A stretch of DNA of 43,122 nt from UBA1672 sp964351365 (GTDB lineage: Bacteria > Pseudomonadota > Alphaproteobacteria > Micavibrionales > Micavibrionaceae): positions 1-43,122 of the forward strand of contig CAYGNP010000020.1 of assembly GCA_964351365.1 (NCBI GenBank), written 5' to 3'. The notes under the pieces are model-generated. The model worked only from the letters and a program-made list of their open reading frames with translations, had not been told where the DNA came from and did no database searches. The position numbers were made by a program, and so were the translations under genes. This document shows, piece after piece, positions 25,228 through 32,420 of the stretch (position 1 is the stretch's first letter; each line of letters opens with the position of its first letter).

Positions 25228-25536
25228 CTATAACTGTTCAATGATGTCGCCGTCCATAATTATTTGTGCGGTGGCGTATTTCCAGCGTTTATAGGCCGTT
25301 ATCCCGATAATGAGAGCTATGCATGTCACATTTATGGCGTTGACAATGGCGAGTTTCAGGTCTGGTAAAACGTACACACTATAGAGCAGGCTGATGAAAG
25401 ATGTATATTCCCAGATAAGCCATGCTTTGAGGGATATGGCGCGGCAGGCGGATTTTGTGCGGATAAGGGTATAAATCTGCGGGATATAGCCACAGACGAG
25501 AATTATTCCTACCGTTGAGTATAGAAATGCGATCAT
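25228..25536 (-). CDS. PQ-loop (SemiSWEET-like) membrane protein
   Basis: 102 residues with three hydrophobic segments (about residues 2-20, 38-57 and 65-83). The first helix ends with the GYIPQIYTLIRTK sequence that carries the Pro-Gln pair defining PQ-loop proteins, followed by SLKAWLIWEYTSF. This is the half-transporter size of bacterial SemiSWEETs, which dimerise to move small sugars or other solutes. The substrate cannot be predicted. Transcribed divergently from uvrB with a shared ~115-bp upstream region. Confidence 0.8.
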   Translation of the reverse strand: MIAFLYSTVGIILVCGYIPQIYTLIRTKSACRAISLKAWLIWEYTSFISLLYSVYVLPDLKLAIVNAINVTCIALIIGITAYKRWKYATAQIIMDGDIIEQL

Positions 25537-25652
25537 CTGTGTTTTTTATCCTGAATATAGCCATTTCAATGAGTAGAAAAATGGTTCGCTTTATTACTAT
25601 GAATCGCGGGATTCTTGCAATAAAATTGTTTGTGATAGGAAAGGTATTAATT

Positions 25653-27725
25653 ATGAAGGCGATGATCCCGAATAATGATCGTCCGGTGCAGGCGCAAATC
25701 GAGAGTGAGGGCGTGTTTGATCGCTCACAACCTTTTCGTGTGGTGGCGGATTTTTCACCGTCGGGGGACCAGCCGGGGGCGATAGAGACGCTGGCGCAGG
25801 GGCTGCGCGATGGTTTGAGCGATCAGACGTTGCTGGGGGTTACGGGATCGGGGAAGACCTTTACGATGGCGCATATCATTCAGAGGTTGCAGCGCCCTGC
25901 CCTGATTTTGGCGCCGAACAAGACGCTGGCGGCGCAGCTCTATGGTGAGTTCAAATCGTTTTTTCCTGATAATGCGGTTGAGTATTTTGTATCGTATTAT
26001 GACTATTATCAGCCCGAGGCCTATGTGCCGCGCACGGATACGTTTATCGAGAAGGATTCCAGCATTAATGAGCAGATTGACCGAATGCGTCATGCGGCCA
26101 CGCGCGCTTTGTTCGAGCGTAGGGATTGTATCATCGTGGCGAGCGTGTCGTGTATTTACGGTATCGGATCGAAGGAAGATTATATGGCGATGGCGTTTCC
26201 TGTAACGCAGGGTCAGGCTATTGATCGTGATGAACTGATCGCCAAGCTGGTGGAGCTGCAATATAACCGCAATGATATGGCGTTTGAGCGCGGGGCGTTT
26301 CGCGTGCGGGGGGATAGTGTGGAGATTTTTCCGGCGCACTTTGAGGACCGGGCGTGGCGCTTTGAGCTGTTTGGGGATGAGGTTGAGAAAATCACCGAGT
26401 TTGATCCGCTGACGGGGCAGAAGTTTGAGGAGCTGGAGGGGGTGCGGATTTTTGCCAATTCGCATTATATTACGCCGGGGCCAACCATGCAGCAGGCGAT
26501 TGCGCGTATCAAGGGGGATCTTAAGGAGCGGCTGGCCTATTATGAGAGCGAGGGAAAGTTGCTGGAGGCGCAGCGGCTTGAGCAGCGGACGAAGTTTGAT
26601 CTTGAGATGCTCTCGGCGACGGGCTCGTGCAAGGGGATCGAGAATTATTCACGGTATTTGACGGGGCGCCCGCCTGGGGCTGCGCCGCCGACCTTGATCG
26701 AATATCTGCCGGAGGATGCGCTGATGTTTCTGGATGAGAGCCATGTGATGATTCCGCAATTGCGGGCGATGTATAATGGCGATAAACAGCGTAAGGGCAC
26801 GCTCGTGGAGCATGGGTTTCGCCTGCCTGCAGCGATGGATAACCGGCCCTTGCAGTTTGAGGAATGGAATGCGCTGCGCAAGCAGACGGTTTATGTGTCT
26901 GCTACGCCGGGGCCCTGGGAGCTGGAGCAATCGGGGGGGATTAGCGCCGAGCAGGTGGTGCGCCCGACGGGGCTTATTGATCCGCCGGTCGAGATCAGGC
27001 CGACGAAAAATCAGGTTGATGATTTGATGCATGAGGCCAAGGAGATCATCGCGCGCGGCGGGCGGATGCTGGTGACAACTCTGACGAAAAAGATGGCCGA
27101 GGCATTGACGGAGTATCTGGCCGAGCACGCGGTGCGTGTCCGGTATCTGCATTCCGATGTGGATACGCTGGAGCGGATTGAGATTATTCAGGGCTTGCGG
27201 GCAGGGGAGTTTGATGTGCTGGTCGGGATTAACTTGCTGCGGGAGGGGCTGGATATTCCGGAATGTATGCGGGTGTGTATTCTGGATGCGGATAAGGAAG
27301 GGTTCTTGCGCTCGCGAACCTCGCTGGTGCAGACGATTGGCCGCTCGGCACGGAATGTGGAGGGACGCGCGATTTTATATGCCGATAAAATAACCGATAG
27401 CATTCAATATGCTATTGATGAAACGGCGCGCCGGCGAGAGAAGCAGTCGGCCTATAATGAAGCGCACGGCATCACACCGACGACGATTATCCGCAATGTT
27501 TCCAAGGCGTTTGATCATGTGTATGAGCATAAGGAGGGCGCGGGCGCCCGGACGCTGCATGACTCGGCGCTGCAGGAGTTTATTCATGAACCGGCGAAAA
27601 TGCGCAAGCATATTGAGGGTTTGAAGAAGAGGATGCTGGCGGCGGCGGGTGATCTGGAGTTTGAGGAGGCAGCGCGTTTGCGCGATGAGATCAAGCAGCT
27701 TGAGGCTGCGGAGATTGGGGTTTAG
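25653..27725 (+). CDS. uvrB: Excinuclease ABC subunit B
   Basis: UvrB is the damage-verifying helicase of nucleotide excision repair. From the ATG at 25653 it is 690 residues, normal for the family. An upstream in-frame start at 25515 would add 46 unrelated residues and overlap the PQ-loop gene, and AGGAAAGG at 25637-25644 supports the later start. Features: Walker A GVTGSGKT near residue 50, the beta-hairpin FVSYYDYYQPEAYVPRTDT, DESHV, VSATPGPWE, QTIGRSARN, and the C-terminal UVR helix pair (EFEEAARLRDEIKQLE). The next gene starts at the base after the stop. I see no convincing alphaproteobacterial LexA box upstream. Confidence 0.97.
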   Translation: MKAMIPNNDRPVQAQIESEGVFDRSQPFRVVADFSPSGDQPGAIETLAQGLRDGLSDQTLLGVTGSGKTFTMAHIIQRLQRPALILAPNKTLAAQLYGEFKSFFPDNAVEYFVSYYDYYQPEAYVPRTDTFIEKDSSINEQIDRMRHAATRALFERRDCIIVASVSCIYGIGSKEDYMAMAFPVTQGQAIDRDELIAKLVELQYNRNDMAFERGAFRVRGDSVEIFPAHFEDRAWRFELFGDEVEKITEFDPLTGQKFEELEGVRIFANSHYITPGPTMQQAIARIKGDLKERLAYYESEGKLLEAQRLEQRTKFDLEMLSATGSCKGIENYSRYLTGRPPGAAPPTLIEYLPEDALMFLDESHVMIPQLRAMYNGDKQRKGTLVEHGFRLPAAMDNRPLQFEEWNALRKQTVYVSATPGPWELEQSGGISAEQVVRPTGLIDPPVEIRPTKNQVDDLMHEAKEIIARGGRMLVTTLTKKMAEALTEYLAEHAVRVRYLHSDVDTLERIEIIQGLRAGEFDVLVGINLLREGLDIPECMRVCILDADKEGFLRSRTSLVQTIGRSARNVEGRAILYADKITDSIQYAIDETARRREKQSAYNEAHGITPTTIIRNVSKAFDHVYEHKEGAGARTLHDSALQEFIHEPAKMRKHIEGLKKRMLAAAGDLEFEEAARLRDEIKQLEAAEIGV

Positions 27726-28310
27726 ATGCCAAAGATTATAGTGATTTCGGGTGCTAATGGGTGCGGAAAGACTACGGTTGCGCGTATTTTGCTTCCCTTG
27801 CTTAAGATTAAAGAGTTTGTAAATGCGGATGAAATTGCACGTGGGTTGTCACCTCTAAACCCCACAGGACAGGCTATTACAGCGGGCCGGCTTGTCCATC
27901 AGCGCATAGATGAGCTTATTGCTAAGGGTGAGAGCTTTGCGATTGAAACAACATTATCAGGAATTTCTCAGTTTAATAAATTAAAAATAGCAAAATCTGA
28001 AGGTTATGTTGTTGAAATGCATTATATTTTTTCTAGTGACATTAATTTGAATATAAGGCGCGTAAAACTGCGTGTTGAGCAGGGTGGTCATGATGTGCCT
28101 GCGAAGGATATTCGTCGGCGTTACTGGCGCAGTCTAAAAAATTTTCAGATGTATAACAATATATGTGATAAAGTTGCTATATATGATACCACAGAGGGCA
28201 GGCCGATAAAGTTTGCTGAGCGTGCAGAAGATAAAGATTTTGTTATATTGAGCGATTTTTATTTTGTTAAATTTAAAAATAAGTTGAAAGAAGCTGTAAA
28301 TGGTCACTGA
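27726..28310 (+). CDS. Zeta-toxin-like P-loop kinase
   Basis: 194 residues of the Zeta toxin/UDP-GlcNAc-kinase-like family. The P-loop GANGCGKT is at residues 9-16, followed by FVNADEIARGLSP, then AIETTLSG and the C-terminal VEQGGHDVPAKDIRRRYWRSLKNF block with the arginines typical of these proteins. Zeta toxins phosphorylate cell-wall precursor sugars, but chromosomal relatives without an epsilon antitoxin may have other substrates. It begins immediately after the uvrB stop (no spacer) and overlaps the next small gene by 11 bp, so the three are probably one transcript. No epsilon-like gene lies upstream. Confidence 0.85.
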   Translation: MPKIIVISGANGCGKTTVARILLPLLKIKEFVNADEIARGLSPLNPTGQAITAGRLVHQRIDELIAKGESFAIETTLSGISQFNKLKIAKSEGYVVEMHYIFSSDINLNIRRVKLRVEQGGHDVPAKDIRRRYWRSLKNFQMYNNICDKVAIYDTTEGRPIKFAERAEDKDFVILSDFYFVKFKNKLKEAVNGH

Positions 28311-28548
28311 TAAGGTGGAAAGACATCGCGCGAAGAGTCGTTCTGGGAAAAGGCTCGTAAAGGGCGGTGTTACTCAGAAGGCCTCAAAATCAGCCTCTTT
28401 TTCTGAAGATGCAATTGAAATTGCTGTTCGTGATGCCGAGATTTATGGTACCAAGCTAGCTGTTAAGATTGGTGGCCAAATCGAAGAGCTAAGCCCTGAT
28501 GAGATGCGAAAGCATTTAAAGGTTACAAAAAGTAAAAAAGGGAAATAA
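28300..28548 (+). CDS. Small basic partner of the Zeta-like kinase
   Basis: 82 residues, strongly basic at both ends (RHRAKSRSGKRLVKGG at the start, KVTKSKKGK at the end). The centre, AIEIAVRDAEIYGTKLAVKI followed by GQIEELSPDEM, resembles the small proteins of the type AVRDALRLHKRLG..V.RDGKV..I.PEE that often accompany Zeta-like kinase genes. It overlaps the kinase gene by 11 bp, so translation is coupled. An antitoxin or adaptor role is possible, with toxin-first gene order, but this is inferred from position only. Confidence 0.7.
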   Translation: MVTDKVERHRAKSRSGKRLVKGGVTQKASKSASFSEDAIEIAVRDAEIYGTKLAVKIGGQIEELSPDEMRKHLKVTKSKKGK

Positions 28549-28551
28549 AAC

Positions 28552-28914
28552 ATGTCAGAAGCTTTACTGAAGGCATTGAAGTGGTTGATACTTGTGGAAT
28601 GTGCGATTATTGGCACGACGGCGTTTATCATTTCCAATGACCGCGATACGGTTGCGCCGATTATGGTGGGGATTTTAGCTTACGGCGTTGTATATATCAT
28701 GTCTTATTTCTGGAAAGAGTTTCGTGACAAGCTTTTGCTAATGAGTGTCGGGGTGTTTCTTGGGCTGACTTATGCCTCTATTTATACGCCGATTGGAATG
28801 TATATTCTGTTCGGAATTGACCCTGCCTGGTTTGATGAATTTTACACATGGGCGGCGACAGTTGCCGTTGGTGGCGTGCCGATTATGATGGTTATTTTCA
28901 AGATTTATGATTAA
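28552..28914 (+). CDS. Four-helix membrane protein of unknown function
   Basis: 120 residues with about four hydrophobic segments (near 8-27, 35-52, 61-83 and 94-115), so an inner-membrane protein. No family motif is recognised. It starts 3 bp after the stop of the basic small protein and is likely the last gene of the uvrB-kinase group. A weak AT-rich terminator-like hairpin follows. Confidence 0.7.
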   Translation: MSEALLKALKWLILVECAIIGTTAFIISNDRDTVAPIMVGILAYGVVYIMSYFWKEFRDKLLLMSVGVFLGLTYASIYTPIGMYILFGIDPAWFDEFYTWAATVAVGGVPIMMVIFKIYD

Positions 28915-28917
28915 TTT

Positions 28918-28939
28918 ATTTTGAAGCATCAAAATTTTT
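28918..28939 (+). terminator. Weak AT-rich terminator-like hairpin
   Basis: ATTTTGA-AGCA-TCAAAAT (7-bp stem) followed by TTTT, directly after the preceding stop. The stem is A/T-rich, so its strength is doubtful. Confidence 0.35.
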
Positions 28940-29050
28940 GAAATTTTATCATATTGTATATAAAAGATATTTTGCCTTTTGATTGCGGCGCAGTATAGAA
29001 ATATTGCGCAAAACTCGCACTGAGCGCGGTTTTTGTGCTATAGTAAAGGT

Positions 29051-29683
29051 ATGAAAACTTTATTGGTGAACATATTATGTGTGACCCAGAGTACCTTAAA
29101 AGGTCAGAGTTTATTTTTTAGGTTTTTTATATTATTAGGTTTGCTGACCTTACCCGGGTGTATCACATCCAAACATTCATCGGCTCCGCTAGCGCCGCAG
29201 CCGCCAGAGTTTGACATTTCCCGCTATGAAAATGACCATAAGGTTGCAATTACCCCGCAATATTTTGCCGATCCGACGGGTTTGGTATCGATTGAGCCTA
29301 TGTCCTCGGCGATTATGCAGAGTGAGGGCATGTTGGCTGCTCTTGCGTATAATGATCAAAAAGAACCTCCAAAGGTGAAAAACTGTCGCCTGAAAGACAG
29401 GTTTGATCGTAAAGTCTTGCTTGCGTATGAGTGGGATAGAAACCGTATGACGTTTGATATGAGTGGCATCGGGAGTTCCAGTGATATGGGTATGCGGGTG
29501 GAATACAAGTTGCGCTTACAGCCAGAGAAATCACCAAAAGAAAAATGCAGGTTTAATTCGAGTTGGCAGGGCCTTATTGGTTCGGGGTATAATGAGTTGA
29601 TGTTGCGCGAAGATGATACGGTTTTGGAAGAAATCAAAGGTATTCGCAGTGAAGTTGATGAATATCTGAATATCCTGTTTTAA
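29051..29683 (+). CDS. Predicted lipoprotein of unknown function
   Basis: 210 residues from the ATG at 29051, which has AAAGG upstream. An ORF start at 29033 would add six residues. After a hydrophobic stretch (FFILLGLLTLPGC) there is a lipobox, so the mature protein would be lipid-anchored at its Cys. The mature part has two further cysteines (KNCRLKDRF and KEKCRFNSSW) that could pair, and looks beta-rich at the end. The family is not recognised. It stands alone between two gene groups. Confidence 0.7.
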   Translation: MKTLLVNILCVTQSTLKGQSLFFRFFILLGLLTLPGCITSKHSSAPLAPQPPEFDISRYENDHKVAITPQYFADPTGLVSIEPMSSAIMQSEGMLAALAYNDQKEPPKVKNCRLKDRFDRKVLLAYEWDRNRMTFDMSGIGSSSDMGMRVEYKLRLQPEKSPKEKCRFNSSWQGLIGSGYNELMLREDDTVLEEIKGIRSEVDEYLNILF

Positions 29684-29699
29684 TTCTTTTTTCGTCCTT

Positions 29700-29718
29700 G
29701 CAAGCAGGTAATGCTTGC
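29700..29718 (+). repeat. Hairpin after the lipoprotein gene
   Basis: GCAAGCA-GGTAA-TGCTTGC forms a perfect 7-bp stem. There is no downstream T-run, although a T-rich stretch precedes it. It may be a weak terminator or processing site. Confidence 0.4.
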
Positions 29719-29848
29719 GCTAATAATAAATCCATCAAGTCAGTAAGTTGATTTTCTCATGTGGATGGGCTAATGTGTTCTTGCACTAAGCCGCCCCACC
29801 TGATTTCTGCGTATATTAAGATAAATTTTTTTTCAAAAGGAACGAGAT

Positions 29849-30643
29849 ATGAATCAGTCTTTTTTACGCATGTTGATTTTAGCTGCGCCACTTGCGCTAA
29901 CAGCTTGTGGAGAGGGTTGGGAAGCTCAGCGAACGACTGAATATACGCCCTATGGGAATGACCGTACGGCTGGCTCTGGTGTGGTTTATGTGCGTGCACA
30001 GATGTTGCCTAAAAAAGAGTTGGAGCTAGAGCCGGAGCTTGAAAGTGTTGAGACAGAGGAAGTTGAAAGTCCTAAGGCTGAAGTTGTAGAAGCAAAACCT
30101 GTTTTAGAAGCAGAAAAGATTTTTGTTGAAGCTCAAGGAAAGGGTTCAGCAGCCTCCAAGAAGAATGTGTCTGAAGAGGAAGAGCATGGAGAGATTGATT
30201 TTGATGAGGATGCTAAGGATGAGAGCTTTGCAGCTTTAAATGCTGAGGCTGAACTCGCCGTAGATCAGGAAAAAAAGATTGAAAATGTCAAAAATCGTAT
30301 GTCTTTGCGGGAGAGTTCTGGCCAGATATCGCGCACTCTTATAGAGAGTAATATGGCTCTTCCGGAGGTAGAGAATGCAGAAAATTCTGAAGCTGAGCAT
30401 GAGGGTTTAGAAAAAGATCTAACTGTACCGCCAGCTATCCGCTCTGATTACAGTCTCGAAGATCCTGATGAGCAGGCGCGTGCCTTGGAAAAAGCGATTT
30501 CACCGCAGGCTGGCAATATTATTACTACTGAAGACGTTATTGTGCAGCCAGTGAAAAAGATAGTTGTGCCTAAACGTGATTTCTCACCGCTTTATTCCTC
30601 AGGTCAGGAAACACTGAACGAAATTTATAATCCTCTGTTCTAA
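29849..30643 (+). CDS. Acidic predicted lipoprotein
   Basis: 264 residues. The N-terminus LILAAPLALTACGEGW carries a clear lipobox (LTAC), giving a lipidated Cys at about residue 20. After a short YTPYGNDRTAGSGVVYVRAQ segment the chain becomes very rich in Glu (ELELEPELESVETEEVES and more), likely disordered, reaching past residue 150. The C-terminal ~60 residues regain order (VIVQPVKKIVVPKRDFSPLYSSG). This architecture suggests an outer-membrane-anchored spacer or scaffold protein, but no family is recognised. An AAGGAACG site precedes the ATG. Confidence 0.7.
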   Translation: MNQSFLRMLILAAPLALTACGEGWEAQRTTEYTPYGNDRTAGSGVVYVRAQMLPKKELELEPELESVETEEVESPKAEVVEAKPVLEAEKIFVEAQGKGSAASKKNVSEEEEHGEIDFDEDAKDESFAALNAEAELAVDQEKKIENVKNRMSLRESSGQISRTLIESNMALPEVENAENSEAEHEGLEKDLTVPPAIRSDYSLEDPDEQARALEKAISPQAGNIITTEDVIVQPVKKIVVPKRDFSPLYSSGQETLNEIYNPLF

Positions 30644-30687
30644 TCCGGTTATAGTTTCATATCATTGTTTTGATTACATAACTTCGT

Positions 30688-30707
30688 TTGTCTAAAACTT
30701 TAGACAA
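30688..30707 (+). promoter_or_regulatory. Perfect 9-9 inverted repeat upstream of the coiled-coil gene
   Basis: TTGTCTAAA-AC-TTTAGACAA is a perfect 9-bp inverted repeat with a 2-base centre, about 45 bp after the lipoprotein stop. The short centre fits a dimeric regulator site at least as well as an RNA hairpin. No protein is assigned to it. Confidence 0.4.
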
Positions 30708-30783
30708 TTTCGAAACGATAGTCGTGGACAAGTTCAGTCAAATAGCATTACCATAATATATAAGCGTTGTTTAACAAACGCGA

Positions 30784-30839
30784 GCACCAACCCCCATGAA
30801 GATGGGCAGTTTGGCGCATCATCTGAAGTGATTCAGATG
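30784..30839 (+). ncRNA. Structured leader (two adjacent hairpins) before the coiled-coil gene
   Basis: Hairpin 1 (30784-30817) has an inner perfect stem CCCAT-GAAG-ATGGG and an outer CCAA/TTGG plus GC/GC. Hairpin 2 (30820-30839) is a perfect 8-bp stem CATCTGAA-GTGA-TTCAGATG closed by a GNRA-type loop. Both lie 34-90 bp before the ATG at 30874. It could be a 5' UTR regulatory element or a small RNA. No known riboswitch class is recognised. Confidence 0.45.
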
Positions 30840-30873
30840 GCTAATGATCATCATTTATAGAAAGGTTTGGGAT

Positions 30874-31524
30874 ATGACGTTGGAGGTTGAAACAATTGTT
30901 GCTGTTGCAGTGATGATGGCCGTATTTTCTGCAGTTGCAGCGATCGGTAGTAGTTTAGTGCTTGGCGCAGGTTATGAACGACTGCGTGCAGGATTTGAAG
31001 TTGTTCGCAAGCAGACTGGGTTCTTCAGTGATGCTATTCATAAATTAGAAGAGAAAATGGAGGTTGTTGATAAACAAACCGGTAAGTTTTCACAATCTAT
31101 CGAAATTATGGAAGCTAAGGTGAATAATGTTGGTGAGCAGGCAAATGCTTTTACAGCATCTGTACAGAAATTAGAGAACAAGGTTGATGTTGTTGATAAG
31201 CAAACTGGGTTCTTTAGTGATGCTATTCATAAATTAGAAGAGAAAATCAACAAGGTTGATGTTCATGAGGGTATAATCGCAGAACGTTTGGAACAAAATG
31301 CCGATGCGGGTGTGATTAGTGTTCAGAAAACTGAAGCTCTTGTTTCTCATGCAGAGAAGCTTCTCTCTAAGATGGGTGCGCTTGCTCTCAAGATGTCGGA
31401 GAAAGAGCAGCTTGATAAGAGTCAAAAAGTTGAAGAGCAGAATACATTTCTCTACGGTCCTAATGACGCATTTGAGAAGGGCTTTGTCCAATCAGAAGGC
31501 AGCGATAGAATTACATATAACTAA
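30874..31524 (+). CDS. Membrane-anchored coiled-coil protein with four 21-residue repeats
   Basis: 216 residues from the ATG at 30874 (AGAAAGG 8 bases upstream). A start at 30844 would add ten residues without a ribosome site. One hydrophobic helix (about residues 7-32, with many Ala and Val) anchors the protein. Then come four consecutive 21-residue repeats, three heptads each, with consensus KQTG.FS.AI.KLE.KV..VD, covering 31009-31260. The first and fourth are almost identical. A further helical region follows (VSHAEKLLSKMGALALKMSEK), and the end is polar. The design suggests an elongated rod held at the membrane. No family is recognised. A strong terminator follows, so it is a single-gene unit with its own structured leader. 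Confidence 0.8.
   Translation: MTLEVETIVAVAVMMAVFSAVAAIGSSLVLGAGYERLRAGFEVVRKQTGFFSDAIHKLEEKMEVVDKQTGKFSQSIEIMEAKVNNVGEQANAFTASVQKLENKVDVVDKQTGFFSDAIHKLEEKINKVDVHEGIIAERLEQNADAGVISVQKTEALVSHAEKLLSKMGALALKMSEKEQLDKSQKVEEQNTFLYGPNDAFEKGFVQSEGSDRITYN
31009..31260 (+). repeat. Four tandem 63-bp coding repeats
   Basis: Units 31009-31071, 31072-31134, 31135-31197 and 31198-31260. The first 50 bases of units one and four differ at only two positions, both synonymous (CAG/CAA and TTC/TTT), while units two and three are diverged. That pattern points to a recent copy or gene-conversion event. Confidence 0.85.
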
Positions 31525-31554
31525 TTTTTCTCGAGTTTATTAACCCTAGAGTAT

Positions 31555-31583
31555 GGGGGGCTGGGAACAGCCCTCCATTTTTT
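31555..31583 (+). terminator. Rho-independent terminator
   Basis: GGGGGGCTG-GGAA-CAGCCCTCC gives a 9-bp G+C-rich stem with one G-T pair and a GNRA-type loop, followed by a T6 run. It ends the coiled-coil gene and separates it from the next reading frame. Confidence 0.85.
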
Positions 31584-31664
31584 GTTGTACCTTGATTTTA
31601 AAGTAGAAAGGTATAAAAAAGCTAGGTAGAGTAAAAGACTGTAAAAACAGGGTTTTGCTGTTTT

Positions 31665-32420
31665 TTGCTCAAGCGGAGATATTTTTTGCTTTATGGATTT
31701 TTAATTTTTATACCGATTGCCACGTTTCTATTGTCTTTTTGGGCGTGGTCGATTTATGTGGTGTTGCGGCAGAAGAAAGCGTGGCGGTTTTTTGCGGACA
31801 AACGTAAGCTGCGTTATCATGAGCGTGGTTTTCTTGAGACTCCGTCATTGAGTGGCGTTATTGAGGAATATGGTTTTTCGTTTTTTTCGAGTGAGCATGA
31901 GGAGCTTGATGGGCGAACACAGCGTGCGCTTTCGGCGATTGAGCTGACGATGCATACATCTTTGCCAACGGCCTGCGCGGTGGCCAGTGGTGGGATGGTT
32001 AAAGTCGTTGAGCGGATTGGCATTAATCATGAATATAAACCACCGCAAAAAGGTTGGGATGATTCTTATGTTATTCGAGCGCAGGATCTTGGTATTGTGC
32101 GTGAATATTTTGATGAGGAGCGCCTGGGTAAATTAATTTCTTTGATGCAGGTCAAAAAAGCGTGGGTGATTTTTATGTTCATTAATGGCAAGGGTATTTT
32201 GCGCCTGGATACGCCGTTGCCAATCGATAATCCAAAAGAAATGGATATTCTAGTTAAGCAGATGATTGCGGTTGCAAAGGTTTTGGAGCTTAAGGACGGT
32301 GAAGAGAAGAAGCTTGTTCGTAAACGGTCAGAATCGGATCATGTTCAACCTGTTCTCGAGGTTGATGACGATCTTTTGAAGGATCATCTGGGGTTTGAGC
32401 TTGAAGAGGACGAGGATTAG
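31665..32420 (+). CDS. Membrane-anchored unknown protein
   Basis: About 251 residues with a single N-terminal hydrophobic helix (YFLLYGFLIFIPIATFLLSF, then WAWSIYVVL). The rest is soluble and mixed, ending in a very acidic tail (LEEDED). Not recognised. The only in-frame start near the N-terminus is TTG at 31665, with no good ribosome binding site, so the true start is uncertain. It lies between a strong terminator and a convergent GH13 gene that it overlaps by 4 bp. Confidence 0.65.
   Translation: MLKRRYFLLYGFLIFIPIATFLLSFWAWSIYVVLRQKKAWRFFADKRKLRYHERGFLETPSLSGVIEEYGFSFFSSEHEELDGRTQRALSAIELTMHTSLPTACAVASGGMVKVVERIGINHEYKPPQKGWDDSYVIRAQDLGIVREYFDEERLGKLISLMQVKKAWVIFMFINGKGILRLDTPLPIDNPKEMDILVKQMIAVAKVLELKDGEEKKLVRKRSESDHVQPVLEVDDDLLKDHLGFELEEDED

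Larger units (their letters stand above)
30644..30873. other. 230-bp upstream region of the coiled-coil gene
   Basis: The longest clear intergenic region in the accessory part. It holds the 9-9 inverted repeat, an A/T-rich ATAATATATAAG stretch at about 30753-30764 that could be a -10 region, a GCGTT/AACGC stem at 30764-30781, and the two leader hairpins. No gene is seen in it. Confidence 0.6.

Noticed and set aside
25537..25652. LexA/SOS box before uvrB
   Set aside because: One GTTC is present, but the second half-site at the alphaproteobacterial spacing is missing.
28988..29009. GCGCA..TGCGC hairpin as a terminator
   Set aside because: The stem is good (9 bp with one G-T pair), but no T-run follows on either strand.
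30784..30839. tRNA-like or known riboswitch fold
   Set aside because: There is no acceptor stem, T-loop or ligand-core sequence. Only two local hairpins can be supported.
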